In this document: in pieces, positions 1-13,634 of the stretch
Position numbering within the stretch: position 1 is the first letter of the stretch
Layout of the letters: every line of letters starts with the position of its first letter
Assembly (NCBI GenBank): GCA_008360975.2
Contig: CM039211.1
Span: 50,528,077-50,592,076 of the forward strand
Length of the DNA stretch: 64,000 nucleotides
Direction: 5' to 3'
From: Lichenostomus cassidix
Taxonomy: Eukaryota > Chordata > Aves > Passeriformes > Meliphagidae
Notes under the pieces: generated by a model
The model's input: only the letters and a program-made list of their open reading frames with translations
The model's database searches: none
Told to the model about the DNA's origin: nothing
Position numbers and translations under genes: made by a program

Positions 1-3000
1 AGCCTCAGTGCCCAGTAGGATTGGGTTTTAAAGGAGATCTCTGATGAGGCCCTATACTTTCATACTCCTTCATACTTTTGCTTGGGAAGACACCAGGAGG
101 AATCAGTGTAGACTGGTGTTGCCATTTCCATAGGGTCTTCCCTTCTCTCTGAGACAGGAGGGACACCATTACCCTGCAGTATGACAGTGGTTTCTGTAAC
201 TGATAGTGAAGGAAAAGCAGAATAAAAGAACACAATTCTGCATGATAGTGCATTTCCCCATTCAGCATGGATATATGTGTACGTGTATCTGCATGCGTGT
301 GTTCAAAAGTGAACAAGAGACAAGTCTCAAACAGGTCAGCTCCTGGTTTCAGCCTTTGCAATAAGCCCTGATTTTCATTATGCTACGTGGAGTGGAAGAG
401 ATCCTAAAACTTGGGTCCTATTTGATTTCAAGCTGATTTTTGGGTGGGGACAAAGAAAGAAAAAAAAAAAGGTTGTTCCTTGACATTTTTGTCCATAAAA
501 AGGATTTTACATTCATTCTTTTATGTGGCCTTTCTCTCGATCAGTAGAGTGCCTGCATGTAGGCAGTCTTGAATGAAATTAGAGTCTCACCCTCAATCCC
601 TTAAAGTCAACATGTCTTAAATTTGTCTTCAAAACAGTACTGAGACAATTTACAACATTTTGAAGCCTACAAATAGAAATTAACAGAAAGGTTAGGAGAA
701 TAGACGGTTGATTTTAGCATGGTTAGACAAACCATTCTTTGAAAGAAAAGAAAAGATAGAATTACTAAAAAGGAAGTAGTGGAGTTTATAATGGAGAACA
801 CAGCAAAGTGAGAGAGAAACTACTCTGTGAGCAGTTGGTTGATTGGCCTCATCCAGATAAAACACACGAGGAATCTGCATCCCTGCTCTCCCTGGAAAGG
901 AATGGTTAGGTGAGACAAATATATGAGTTACTTTCAGGCAGAAGAGTGGTTCCTGAGCTACACAACTGCCTTGAGTTCACTGTGTAACACTAGCTACACA
1001 ATCCTGGATGCCCCAAATTTTACCCCTTGCACATGGTTGCAAGTTGCTTTTGAAATATCAGTGACCTGAATATAAGAGAGCAAAACTCTCAGAGAGAATT
1101 AGATTCAAGAGGCTCGAAGCTTCCCAGGAATCTGAAAGAGCTGGCATTTAGGTCTTCATGGCCCACTAGAGCCAGTTAAAAGGTCAGAAATAAAAGGTTA
1201 TTGACCTGTAGATTTTCTTGAGACTCAGAGGGCACCATGACTTCAGCCCTTGAGTTCTTCTCACAACACAGGGATCATAAAGGTTTTGCAGGTCACTGAC
1301 CCCACAGCATATGAAATCAGGAAAATAACTGGTAAATTTACTCTGTGTATTATATTATTGCAACCACATTTAAATAAATACTAAGCAATATCACTAATTG
1401 TGAAAGCTTGTCAAGAGCACAAGTAATTCTCACTGCAAGAAATACTAAACAACATTCTGTAGCCTAAATTATATAGCCCGTCAAATTAGAGATCATAAGG
1501 TCTTATATGACCTTACAGTCCATGAATCTCTTGTTTACCTACAGAAAAGCTATACCACTCTATGTCTGATTTTAGGGTTTTTTTGTATTTCTTAAATTAA
1601 ATTTATCACGATCTTCCTAAAATCTATGCAGTTACCACTTCTTCAAATGGAATATATCCATGCAACAAACCATATTATTGTATATTACACACAAGAAGGG
1701 TTTGTTCTTGACATGTTGCCAAGAAAGCTTGAGAACACAAGTCTCTCTATCACTTTGATCATGAAAGACAAGTGGTTCCAGTTATTTGAAACTCTATTTG
1801 ACAGGATGGAAGTAAGATAGGAAGTGAAATGTTAAACTCCACTGTAAAGATCAATGCTTGAGAAACATATAAACAAAACAGAACAGAAGAAGTGGATTTT
1901 CAAAAGGCAATACAAATGCAGGGAATGACTGGTACACTTTTTATCAAACACCTCTTTAGAAGCACTGCCCTCATGCAAGTGAACTCCTGATTGTCGCTGT
2001 GCTCAGAGCACTCTCGCTAATTCTAGAAAGCTGCTGGCTGGCAACAGCAGATTGCGAGTGCTTAACAGTGCTAATCGGCATCAAAATGCGGCTGCAGCTT
2101 TATGAGCACCTTTTCACCCACATTCTTCCCTCACAGCGACTAAATCCTTGAAGTCAATAGAATTAGTCCTGATCCAGGCTGGTGGAAATGAGAGCAGAAT
2201 AAGCACCTTGTCCCTTCAGCTGATAATCCTTGTAATAGTCTTCTTCCAAAGGAAAGCAAAAGCCACTGCCTGAAGAAGTTACCACAGCTTTCAGCTGGAC
2301 TGAATATTTTACACACAAAAAAAACCCTTGGAGAAATTACATCAGAAGTGGATGTTTATTTTAGTTTAGTTCTTCTGACATTACTGAGCAACTCTAGTTT
2401 TGCCTCAGGCCGAAAGCATATTATATAGATGAAAGACCAATATCTTATCTAGCTAGCCTGATGACAATTAGGGTAGAACTAAGCAAGAGCAAATTTATAA
2501 GATGGAAACAGTTACAATATTTTGAAAGATTCAAAGAGCTGAGGAATTTTTTGTGCTTTCCTTTGTACGGAGTATAAACTTAAAGATGATTGGCAGCCAA
2601 TACAGTAAATGAGACAGAGCAGTCGTGGCTGCTGCTGTTTCTGTGATATTCTCAAAGTCAGCTGGGTTAATAGCCCCAGAAGTATTCATCTTTCTACTAG
2701 AGAAGATGTATCCGAAGGAGCAACCACTATTATGGACTGCTTCACATGAGAGAGATGCAACATTGCACAGCTGCCATGGGCATTAACATTTTCTGAACTC
2801 TGCTTTGTACTCCAGTGGATAATCCCGTGCAGAAGGACACATAACATGTAGACATTGGATAGTAAGCTAGTAGTCAGCAATCTTTTCCCCACAGGAACTG
2901 CTCCTTTATGGGTGTTTTTATCTCACAATATCACTGGGCAAATGAAAACTAGTTCACCTATTTTTCATCAAAGGGCACACAATTTCAAACCTGCTCATCC

Positions 3001-4860
3001 TTACCAGGGATGAGGAGCAGGAGTGGGAACCTGCAGATCAGAGGATGCACCTGTTAGCTTCAGTGACTTCTTCACTGTTCTCATTGTCTGAGAGCTCTCA
3101 TGCAGTTCTGCTGTATTGACACCAGCCTACTGGGAAATCCATTTTCAGTTCACATATGAGAAGCAAGAATTCAGTCAATTCTAACTAGAGACTTATGAGC
3201 CCTGAGACTAATCAACCAACCTTCCTGCTATTGTTTTATCTGAGAAAATCAGTTTCAGCTGTTAGCCTTTTTTCTCCCTCTAGTGAAAACTTGATCACAA
3301 TTCCTTTGAGATTAGAGTGTACATCAATATTTGCAATATGAAGTCTGGAATAATATATTAGGACCTCAAGTGCTTGTTGTGGAGATCTGTGAGATAAAAT
3401 CAGTGACTGATACCATTGCCAATACCTACCTGGTAATTCAAATAAGAGGCTGATGTGTCCACTAATCTGCTTTCAGTCTATTTGATTCTGAGCAGATTTT
3501 GGAGAAAAAAGGAAAATAGGACATTCCTATGATATTCTCCCATAGGGAGGAATAAAAGAACTGAAAATGCATCAGTAGACATCACAAAAAGCATTTAAGA
3601 ATAATAGCAATAGTCTGGTGTCTGTTCCTCCAGAGCAGTGTAAAAACAGAGCCCCCAAAATGTATCTCCACTTGATCTTTCCAGTGTCTTCTTATGTTCT
3701 GACATCTGAAAACCCTTGCTGTTTTCTTGTTTCTTATGCTGGACATCTTGCTCTTGGCATAGGTTGAAACATCTGCCTGCCATGAAGTGAGATATACTGA
3801 TATATGGTATTACAAGAATAACAAATTACATTTTGCTTTTGCTGTTTTTAGTAGGTGCTGTAACCATTAACCCCAGCAGGCCTGGTTCTTTTCTGTTTGT
3901 GTTGTTCTCCACCTAGTACCAAAGGCCTGCACTCTGTTCCCTCTCCTGTCTGTGAATTGTTCCTTATCAACAACCATTGATCCTCCCCATCCTTTCCTCC
4001 TATAATTTGGCCATTACTAAGAGCCTTTTCCTTCACAGCTCATTATTTACTAGCTGTTTTTAAATTACATCCGAAAGCAGAGCTGACTGACACACACCCT
4101 GAAGCAACAGAGAGAGAAATAGCCGGAGAGCATTCTCCTGTAGAAAGAGCCACAGGATCTCATTGTATTCTTCCACAGCTGTTCCAGTTAAACATTCTCT
4201 TCCCACTCCCTTAGTACTTCTCAATCCCATGCTTGTAGAGCTGGGAATTTGGGCGCTAATACTGCTGACACTGTGTTTGGGCTAAACCGAGGCAGCAATA
4301 CTGCTCAGTAACTCTTGGATCAGAGGTAAAGGTTCATCTTAGAGCACTGTGGTGGTGACTGAAGCAACAGAGGTATTTTCACACAGATTAGTCCAGCAAC
4401 ACTAGTATATAACTATTTAAATAGTTCTCTGAATTGCAGGAACTGGTCAAACCTGTTCTAACAACAGCTTCTGGCTTTGGGAGCAAGCAGCTCCAATAAG
4501 GTTGCTGCTGGAGGGGATCTGATGTTTCAAATGGAAGTATTTTACTTTAGTTTGGTCTTTCTCCAGGCAACTGTAAATGATTTTGGGGATAGGGCAAAGT
4601 CCTTCACCTATCTTCCTAGATCAATCATCATTCTTCGTTTGCAGCATTCAGTACATTTTTTCCCACCTTAGCAAAACATATCATTTTAGGCAGATTGCAT
4701 ATTCCCACCAGGTACCTTAACACAAACTGTTAATGACTTGTGACTTCCTTATGCAGTCAGGCAGAGAAGGCTTTTTTCATGCTAAGAAGGTAAGCAAAAT
4801 TTAAACTAGAGGATTCCAAAAAGGAGGGGCTTTAAGAGAAGTTAAATTAACATAATTTTA
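1..4860. other. Intergenic sequence, no gene recognised
   Basis: AT-rich non-coding DNA on the 3' side of ENC1. Only short chance open frames (under about 120 codons) occur, with no recognisable domain and no convincing exon structure. A segment around 1980-2240 has few simple repeats and a balanced base composition, and could be a conserved non-coding element, but that cannot be judged from one species. Confidence 0.6.
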
Positions 4861-4879
4861 TACACCTAAGTGGCGGGAA

Positions 4880-5056
4880 CAAAGCATGGAAGGAAAATAG
4901 CAATATAGTGAGAGCCCTCAGTGCTTACTTGGAAGACTCATGCTCAAGAAATTACTGGATGTGGCACTTAGCATCACAGTCTAGTTGACAAGGTTGGACT
5001 CGATGATCTCAGAGCTCTTTTCCAACCTGAAAGATTCTGTAGTTCTGTAAGACACA
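4880..5056 (+). mobile_element. CR1-type LINE 3' fragment
   Basis: The stretch around 4985-5056 reads as the 3' end of a bird CR1 element: the 'ggttggactcgatgatctc' block, then 'ttttccaacctgaaagattc', then a decayed 8-bp tail (gattctgtagttctgt). The tail lies at the right end, so the element is on the plus strand. It is strongly 5'-truncated, as most CR1 copies are, and has no coding capacity. The left boundary is approximate. Confidence 0.8.
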
Positions 5057-5059
5057 GAA

Positions 5060-8000
5060 AACAGCTCAAGGTAGGAGTCCTAGAATAATGTCAGTTAGAA
5101 AGTTCTCGGAACTACTTATAAACCTTAACTTACAGAATTCATTTAATATAACAAGGTTCTTTGTCAACTTCTGACTTGTTCAGTTGGACCGTCAAGACAC
5201 AATGTGAGACATTAGTCACATGACAAGAAATCAGCCATGAGAACACCACTTTAAATTTCATGAGCTGTCATGTGAATCCAACTTCACCTGCCTTTCCAGT
5301 TCAAACAGAACTACATGGACATATGGATTTAAAAATGTCCTCACTTTATGTAATAGCATTGTCAGTTGGAGTGGAGGGATGATGCAAATGAAAGCTTTTT
5401 GTAACACTTTACGAGAACCTCTCTTCACTTGAATAGAGAGCAAACTGGTATTTGCAATCAATCTGGTTCCAGTAATTAAAGGGATCTTCTAAATCTACTC
5501 CTTAGTGGCAAGAGGCTCTATTTACTGGTTAATTAAAGACTCTTTCTTAAGCTCTTTCAGAAGACACATTAAAAAAAAAGATTGAGAATGCGAGGCTGAA
5601 ATTACTGGTTAGGCTCTAGCCAAAAGGAGAGATTTACATTTGTCCACTAACTTATGTGTGCCTCTGTTTTGAAATGTTTCCTTTGATACAGCTGAGAGTG
5701 AGGAAAAAGGTGCATGTGTCCTAACAGCTCCATGGGCACAGCTTAGCAGAGTACCAGGCCCCAGCAGGGGTGGCACACCTGGGCTCTCTCTCGTGTGTGT
5801 TGGCTGCATGGCAGGTCACTCTGCCACCAGCTCTGCAGAGGACCCTTCAGGTACTCCTAGGGAGGTCCTGTATGAGAGAGGTGGAAGGGCAGTAAAGGAC
5901 TAATTAGCATAGTTGCAATATTAACACACCTTTGTGACTGTCGAACTGATTAAGGAAAAAGTACATATGTGGTATCTTTAGATGTCAAGAGTATTTCACT
6001 GAGAACAAATTTTCCTGTGTTTCATTCTGGTCATCCATCTGATTATTTTTCAGGTTAAGATGGTCCTGAAGTCTGCATGTTATTTAAGACTCTGGAAAAT
6101 GAAAATTTGATTTTTCCCCACACCACAAACTTCTTTTGTAATCCCTTGTTATCAAAATAGTAAAAATTACAATTTGCATGGTTATATCCCTTTGGCTCCT
6201 TCTACTCAAGTGATTGCTCAGTAAAATCACCTAGACAAAATTCTCTGTCCCTCTTTGCCAATGCACAGCATGAAGACTTCAACTGTGAACTTGTAAGAAC
6301 CAATACATCAGAAACCATCTGGTTCCCAGAATCTGTGTCAGCAGGCACAAAACTGGTATGTCAGTATGTCTGGGCTGTCCTTACATAGGAATGTTAAATT
6401 GCAAAATCAGACTGTACAAAGGCAAGATTTTAAATGCATTTTGATAATGCATCTAATCAGTTACAGTAAGTTCTTGTAGATTCAGTGCTAAATGGTGTGT
6501 TGGGTGTCATTCAGCCATGAAGTGTTGAGATTTCTTCCAGCCCCAAGCCAACAAGTAGCTCTGGGTACAGGTCAATACACTCCAAAATAAGTTGCTACTG
6601 GTTCAACTAATATAGTCTGACCATCTATGAGGCTTAATGCCTCAGATTTAGAATAATGTAATCTATCCCCACACAACTTGCTGTCAGTCCAGGCCATGAA
6701 CAGAAAAAATGATGCTCTAGCCACAGAATATAGTGTCGATTATTTACAGCTCATTGTTAAGAAATGCTCCTATGCTCTTCCTCATAAATGCAATACTCAG
6801 AACATTTGCAGAACATTTGCAGTAATTTACTGCAGTAATTTACTGCATAATATAATATTTAATTTGATAATATTTCTCTACCTCACAGCCTGGATTTGAA
6901 AGATTTATTCAAGTCCAATGCAGATATCTCTTTTGCCCTGTGCAACTTCTTGTCAGCATACAAATGAGTGAATTCAAGCAGTGTGCTGAGCACACAGGGG
7001 TGCTGCAAAGGACAGCTGCATATGAGGGCAAAGGTTGTTTCTAGGTTTACACCTGTATTTATACATGTGTATATACACACATGCTGATAAGCTGTGGTTC
7101 AGAGAAGGCTACTAAATGTGAGCAAAAAGGCAATTTACTGGGGCTTTGATTCAAAAGAAGTTAATTTCAGGGTTTTCTAAAAAGCTTGTTCTTACTTATT
7201 CCCTCTTGCACACAAGTTCTCCGTTCCCACAAAAGTCCCATTTCCTGCCCAGGTCCTAACCTTCCTGTGGAAGGTCTTGGAAAGCAGTCTCCAGTCAGGT
7301 ACCTGCTGTGCTCAGTGAGTTGGCAGAACACCATGCAAGAGTCACACACCATGACTCAACTCTATGAAGAAAGCCATCAACTACTGTAACAGCTGTTATC
7401 CCTTAGCAGATAGGTGTGAAAACAGGATAAAATCTGATAAAAAAGCATCTGAACTGCTTGCATTTTGTACCAAATCAGCTGCATTTTTCCTGTGATTAAA
7501 TCTTGCTGAATGTTTTGGAATGGAGCCTGCATAAAAGACCTCAAGAGACTAGTTGTATGGTGGCGTAGTATACTGCCTGCGTTCACAGTCCTGAATTCAG
7601 CTGAAAACTATAGTCTTGGTCTTCCAAGGATTGTGTGCCTGTTCCCAGTTCTTGCTATCTCATAGTCATGTGCTTTTCCAGCACGAGTAGTCTCCAATCT
7701 CTGCTCTCTGTTCTCTGTATAGTTGAGAAAGATTATAGAAACTCACTCTCAGGGAGTTTCTTTCTCCACCAATTAGGCTAGCTTTTGGAAAGCTCTACCT
7801 CAATTTCCTCTGCCCATTCACATATCTCCTCTAAGTAATTCTGCTTATTTAATCATCCCTTTGGACTCCTTCCTTGTTCATAGGAGGGAAGTGTGACAGA
7901 CAAATAAATCTTCAGCTGTCATCACTTCTGCCCTGGCAAGGAGAAGAACTGACAACCAAGGCTTTTCCCACGGCTGAGCAAACTAGAACCCATGGGCTAC

Positions 8001-10935
8001 ACGTTTGCCAGTAAATTAAACCACTAATCTGTTGTGCTTAACTGTTACAACAGGTCTAGGCACACTTTCTGCCAGGGCAAATTTACATTCTCCTAAATTA
8101 ACTAACTTACAGATATTATTGATTGAGTAGCAGATTCTGTTCTTGTAACGGGATGCTTTTATCTCTGCATTGCATACTTTTCAACAGGGGTGATCTATCT
8201 CAATTCACTGATCAAAAACTGATCACAACCTGCTGAAGGCAAACCCTGCTGTGGTTAAAGTCAGCAAAGTGCAATGCCATGCAGCTTGCTCTGTTTGTGT
8301 AAGTCACTCCAACGCCCAGCATCAATCAAGAGGTGAAAGTTGCTGACAAAGGCCACCTTTCATGAACATTTCCTCATCCCACCACTTTCTCAGCCCTTTC
8401 TTTCTCTCCTGGGAAAGAAGAAGGTTTTTTGCTTTGCTCCCAAATTCTCCAAAGAAGCACGTTTCCCAGCAGTGCCTAATGAAGTCCCTTTGGAGCACAT
8501 CACAGCTCCCCATCACCTTCTGGTGATGAAAGAGCTATGAAACTTCATCCTTCCAGTATTCACAGGGAAGAGCACAGAGAGGTCACAGAGCACATGCCCT
8601 CTGCACAATGTCCTCAGCAGCAGCCACACACAGCCCAACGTCCTCCTTGCTGACAGCAGGGACAGCCACACCATACACAACTCTTAGCCCCAGCTCTTCA
8701 GTACTTCTTTGTGAACTGGAGCCAAAACATGAACCTATTCAAAGCATGTAAACACATATTCAGCATTAGGAAGAAAAGGCATGAGGCACTAGGCTAAGAA
8801 AAATTCCCTCTCTTGGAAAACGGGAGATATTTATGAAGGGTATTTCAGAAAACTGCCTCCAAAACATAAAGAGATCCAAAGAAAAGGAAAAGGCTTCTCT
8901 CAGCTTTTCTGACCTTCCAAGTTAGCTGTGTATCTGACTAGTTGGGAGGGCCTTTTAAGCCCTGAATTTCAGTTCTCAGCCCAACTCAGTTGTCACTTAG
9001 TGTTTCTCAAGTAACTCTACCTTCCCAGAAACAGAAATACTTGAGATCTGTTCCCTGTAACATTGTCAGAAATCAACATTTAAAGACAGTAGTATGACAC
9101 AAACAAGATAATTAAATTATATGGAGTTATGATTGCCTCCAGATAGGAGAGACAATTTCCTATTCTTCATACTTCATGTGGTAGAAGTAACACAACTTTT
9201 ACCTAACAGACTCGCAACAGTCTGTTGCTTTCATCCATTTAGTCTACATAATCAAAATCAAAGTTTTCATTTTATTGTTCTACCAGATGTATATATAAGA
9301 TTCTAAGCAATAACAGTTATACTTGAATCTCATTGGCTTTGCAATCAGGAACAAGTCCTGAACAGAGAATGTGGGCTTATATAATGGTACACTTTCACAG
9401 TGCCCAGACACTCCTGTAGATTTAAAAATATGTGTATTTTGAGTAGAAATAGCAGCATCAGAGATTTTTTGAGTTTCTCAAACTCAAAGCTAATAAATAC
9501 AAATTTTGAATTAATTTAAATGCCAAATTCAATGTTGTCAGCAAGTTCAAGATTTTCAATTGGAGACAGAGATTCCAGTTCCTAAACACTTCTGGAAGGC
9601 TTTACTAACAAAAGGCACCCCGAAGAGAAGGCTGCAGAGAGATTATGCATGATCAGATGAAAGCAGGATTAGATATGAATATCTGAATCACACTAAGTGA
9701 TAGCTGAGGGAGGCTGGGAACCGAAAATCAGATATGGATATTCAGCATTGATCTGATAGCCCTACAGCTCATTAATCCCTTTGTAGCTCAGGCCCATAGC
9801 ACTGTGATCACACTTTTTTAGTACAAAGAGAAAGAAGAGAACATTTCAACCATTTTAAGCAATTTTTTAGTAGCAAGTATCTTTAACAAATAACATTCAT
9901 CTTCTTGGTTGAAAATATTTTTTTTGTGAGCTGCTGAGGTTCAAAAACAGCAGGTGAAAGATTGTGGCTGAAATTCACGTAAAAGGGAAACAACTACAAA
10001 TATAAGTGTTCAATGTGCAAGAGCTAGTCCCTACAAAATTCTCCCTATTCGGGAGATCTTTTTACCCACATAGACCTCTATGAGAAATAAAAAATGGAAA
10101 TAAATATGAATTTATTTATTCAATAAATTAAATAAAAAATAATCTTTTGATCTTAAAAATCATATAGGGACCATTGTTTCTACCCCTCAGCTGCACAGCA
10201 ATGTGCATATGATTTTTTGAGAGTGAGTCCAAAGCAGAGGTGTGGAGATCTGAAACACAACAGGAATATTTAAGTCTGAAATAATTATTTTCATAAGGGC
10301 TGATGTCTTTCTTGATGATTTGCATTTCATCTCTACACACTGGCTGGTGAATAAACCATGTCTTCTGCTCTCTTTATCAAGCCACAATACACAATTTGCT
10401 CACCTGCCAATAAACTTATGCCTCCTTAAAAAGCCTCTCATACTGTCATTTTAGAATTTTCAGCAAGAATTTCTCTGCCTAAAATATATCAGTGCTAAAA
10501 GAATGCACAATTAGCAACATTTGTGCTTTGTTTTCTGTAGTTTCTTTGTTTTATGTAAGTCCTGCTCTGTTTCACACACCCATCTCCTACTAATTTTTTT
10601 GTGAGCATTACATTACCGAAAAGATTCAGAATCAAGATCTAGCTACTGGCACAAAGTGTAACTTACTGAATAACTACAGGAAATATTTTCCTTCCAAACC
10701 TTACAGATTTTTATATATTTGCTAATCAACCCCATCCTATTCCAGAGATTATCCACCTTGTCTCTTGGAAAGATATGGCCTCTCTATAAAATAACATTGA
10801 TTTTTAGCCTTATCACAAAGACATTGATCCTTACTTTATTATACTATGAAAAAACATATTTTTTAGTGGAGCACCAGACTATAGCTTGTATACATGATCA
10901 ATATATTCAGTATTCATTGAGTAAAATCCTTGTGA
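5060..10935. other. Intergenic sequence, no gene recognised
   Basis: AT-rich non-coding sequence without recognisable exons or RNA genes. Short local duplications occur near 6798-6850, where an 11-bp and a 13-bp unit are each present twice in tandem. All open frames are short and lack coding character. Confidence 0.6.
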
Positions 10936-10936
10936 A

Positions 10937-11002
10937 GGAATCATAGAATCATTAAGGTTGGAAAAGACCTCTAAGATCACCATTAAGTCCAACCATTAAG
11001 AA
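10937..11002 (-). mobile_element. CR1-type LINE 3'-end fragment (antisense)
   Basis: The segment starts with the tail repeat in reverse orientation (aatcatagaatcatt), followed by 'ggttggaaaagacctctaag' and 'gtccaacc'. This is the antisense signature of a CR1 3' end. Only about 65 bp remain recognisable, so it is a very short 5'-truncated copy. Confidence 0.8.
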
Positions 11003-11289
11003 GGCACACACAGAGTTTGTGATTTGACAGACACTGCCTGCTCCACAAGAGACTCTAGATTCAGCAGGTATATGATAATGCATTGTTCTTAATTTAGTAC
11101 CATATCTCTGTTATATGAGTCAGAGGTAGCCTTTACTAGATTATGTAAACCATACACATTCACTGCAAACTGCACTAAAACATCCTTTCTACTATTCTGC
11201 CATTTCAACAGATAATATAAAAAAGAGAAACATCCCTCTATTTTTAAAACACAGCTAAACTGAAGAGACGTATGACCTGATGGGAGAGC

Positions 11290-11600
11290 GTGGAGACATA
11301 TCCAGGCTCCAGAGCAGGGCCAGTGACAGCACGAGAGGCCTTAGACACAAACTGAAATACAACCAATTCCACTTTTACATACGCAAAAAACATTTCACTG
11401 TGAGGGTGGTAAAACCCCAGCACAAGTTGCCCAGAAAGGTTGTAGCATCTCCATTCTTGGAGAAGCACAAACGTGGCTGGGCATGGCACTGAGCAAACTG
11501 CTGTGACTGACCCTGCTGGGAGCTAGGCGGAAGTTGGATGCACCATTTCCAGAAGCCCTTTCCAATCTCAACCCTCCTGGGATATGGTGACTGTGTGATG
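11290..11600 (+). mobile_element. Decayed CR1-like LINE fragment, end of ORF2
   Basis: The plus-strand frame at 11280-11492 ends in a peptide with the pattern HKLKYNQFHFYIRKKHFTVR followed by VVKPQHKLPRKVV. That matches the conserved C-terminal tail of the CR1 reverse-transcriptase ORF, where the usual motif is F..IRK.FFTVRVV.HW..LPREVV. The following bases (ctgagcaaactgctgtgactga, then 'ggaagttggatgcacc') resemble the 3' region of the same family. It is a non-functional relic, not a host gene. Confidence 0.7.
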
Positions 11601-13592
11601 CTCCAATATGCTGGATAGGTGCTCATTTCCACTCTTCGTACCAATAAAAATACAGAATTATTATGTACACCATTCTCCAGTTCAAGATCTTCTGTCCCTT
11701 ACTGCAGGCTCAGGTAAAAAATGAGATGGGAGAAGAGCATCTCCCTGAGCCATGGCTGCTGGCAGACATAATAACTCTGAGACTGGTTACAGAGTGCTCC
11801 AGGAGAGAGGCAGTACTCAGCCTCAGCGACTTCAAGGAAACACTCTAGTTTTCAGGAAAGCAAAGAGAAACTGCTCAGAAAGGTTAGCTATGTCACAGCT
11901 GTCTGCTGCAGGGCTTCTCACAACTGCTCTGATGTATTCTTTCAGGTGATTAATCCATGCAGGTTGCTGAGCTAGACTAACAACTGTCTTCCCTCTCCTG
12001 ACTGTAGCCCTCATCCAAGCAGCTGAATCCAAGCTGTGCTCAGTGCTAACAGCACATTCACTGAGCACGTCTCCATCAGTGGTGTTGCTGGTGTCCAACA
12101 GCAGCAGAAAATGGGTGGATCACTAGTTCTCATTGCCATAAGAACAGAAAGAAATAAATCTGAGCTTTTTGCATCTAATTCTCCACAAATATTGTGAACT
12201 CTCAGACTAGGCTGTCAAGATCACTAAGTAGCTAGTCTCTTCCTATTTATTCAGAGCAGAAAAAAGAGACATAATTTTCCTCTCCACCAATGCAGCTCTT
12301 GGCAAACAGCTGGAAAGTATTTTGTATGGTTTTTTTTAGTGCACACATCACTGTCTAGACAGGGGAAAATTCAGTAAACACTTAGGTTTCTGCATTTTAT
12401 GAAACTAATAAAGCATATTAAAGAAACTAATATAGCATAATGAGAAAAGAATGCTAAATAGATTCTGACAGTGGCAATCTTAAAACTATTAAATTTGTAC
12501 TGTTTATTTAGGATTTTCCAAGTCATTGTAGTTGATTTCTGCTTATTCTGTTGTTCGAGCAACCTCATGAGAAAGTAAAATCTGTTTGTTCATGGACCAA
12601 TATTTGGACGGCCTCAGTAAAAAATTACAAGTTTTGCCCTTTCTCAACACTTTATTTTGATACTCTGCAGTGCTTCATCATGAAATTGTTTCCTGTTAGC
12701 GTGTGCCTCAATCCTGCAAGTGATGCATGCTAAAATTGTGGTCTCTGAATTAATCCACTGAACTCAAAAGGAGTACTCAGGCTGTGTGAAGTTAAGCACA
12801 CACAGACATGCTTGCAGGGCAAAGACTGTATCTGAGATGACAGGGGGAAAGCTAAGGCATTTTGTAGGCCAGCTTTTAACTAGATTAGTTTAACAAACAT
12901 AGGGGGGGAAAAAAGGTTTTGTCTATTTTAGAGATCAGAACTAATCCATTGTTTGCCATTCCAACAAAGTTAAAAATTACTGTTATACATTTTTATTTAA
13001 ATATTCTTATTATGGGGCTTGATTGTATGATTGTCTAAACAGCCAGCTAGTTTGCCTCGGCATTTATAAAGCCCATACCACAGTTTTTAATGGTTTGGAG
13101 GCTTTTTTACCACAAATATTATTTTCCTGCTTGTAGCTTTGAAATTAACTAAAAGAGGAGAAAGAAATTACTTGTTCTTCTAAGGACCACAATAGCTGCA
13201 AAGAGTGAGAAAATGTGCCTTAGCTTATTGGCAGCTGCAACTGTAATTACCTGAAGCTGAGGCTCAGTGTAGAGTCAGGATCCAGTGCCAGGTCCCCAGT
13301 TTCTGGGGCTGCAAACAGCTCTGGTCATTTTTCCCCATTTACTGCCTGTGGTCTCAGGCAAGAAACACCAAGCAGCAGCTCAACAGGACCCTGCATAAGG
13401 CTTGAGGTGAATGTGCTCTACTCTTTCATGACAGCAAGATGGACCATAGATGCCCATGGGCTATTGATCAGTAAGTTCATATTTTACCGTAGATATCTAT
13501 TTATTCTACTGTAGATACTTATTTGTCAGATCAAATAACTCTTAAGTAGAAACCCAAATTCACTGTGTGAGTTAACAAAGTAGAGTTGCTTG

Positions 13593-13634
13593 CTTCCTCC
13601 AAGAAAGCACAGATACTGTGTTTCTTGGAGGAAG
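13593..13634. repeat. 42-nt near-perfect inverted repeat (hairpin)
   Basis: The arms at 13593-13612 and 13616-13634 are reverse complements apart from one extra base in the left arm, with a 3-nt loop (ata). The core of the left arm is cttcctccaagaaa. Flanking bases do not extend the pairing, so the stem is too short for a typical microRNA precursor. It could be a template-switch product or a cruciform-prone site. Confidence 0.85.

Noticed and set aside
11280..11492. Short plus-strand frame as a small protein gene
   Set aside because: Its C-terminal half matches the CR1 ORF2 tail and it is followed by CR1-like 3' sequence.
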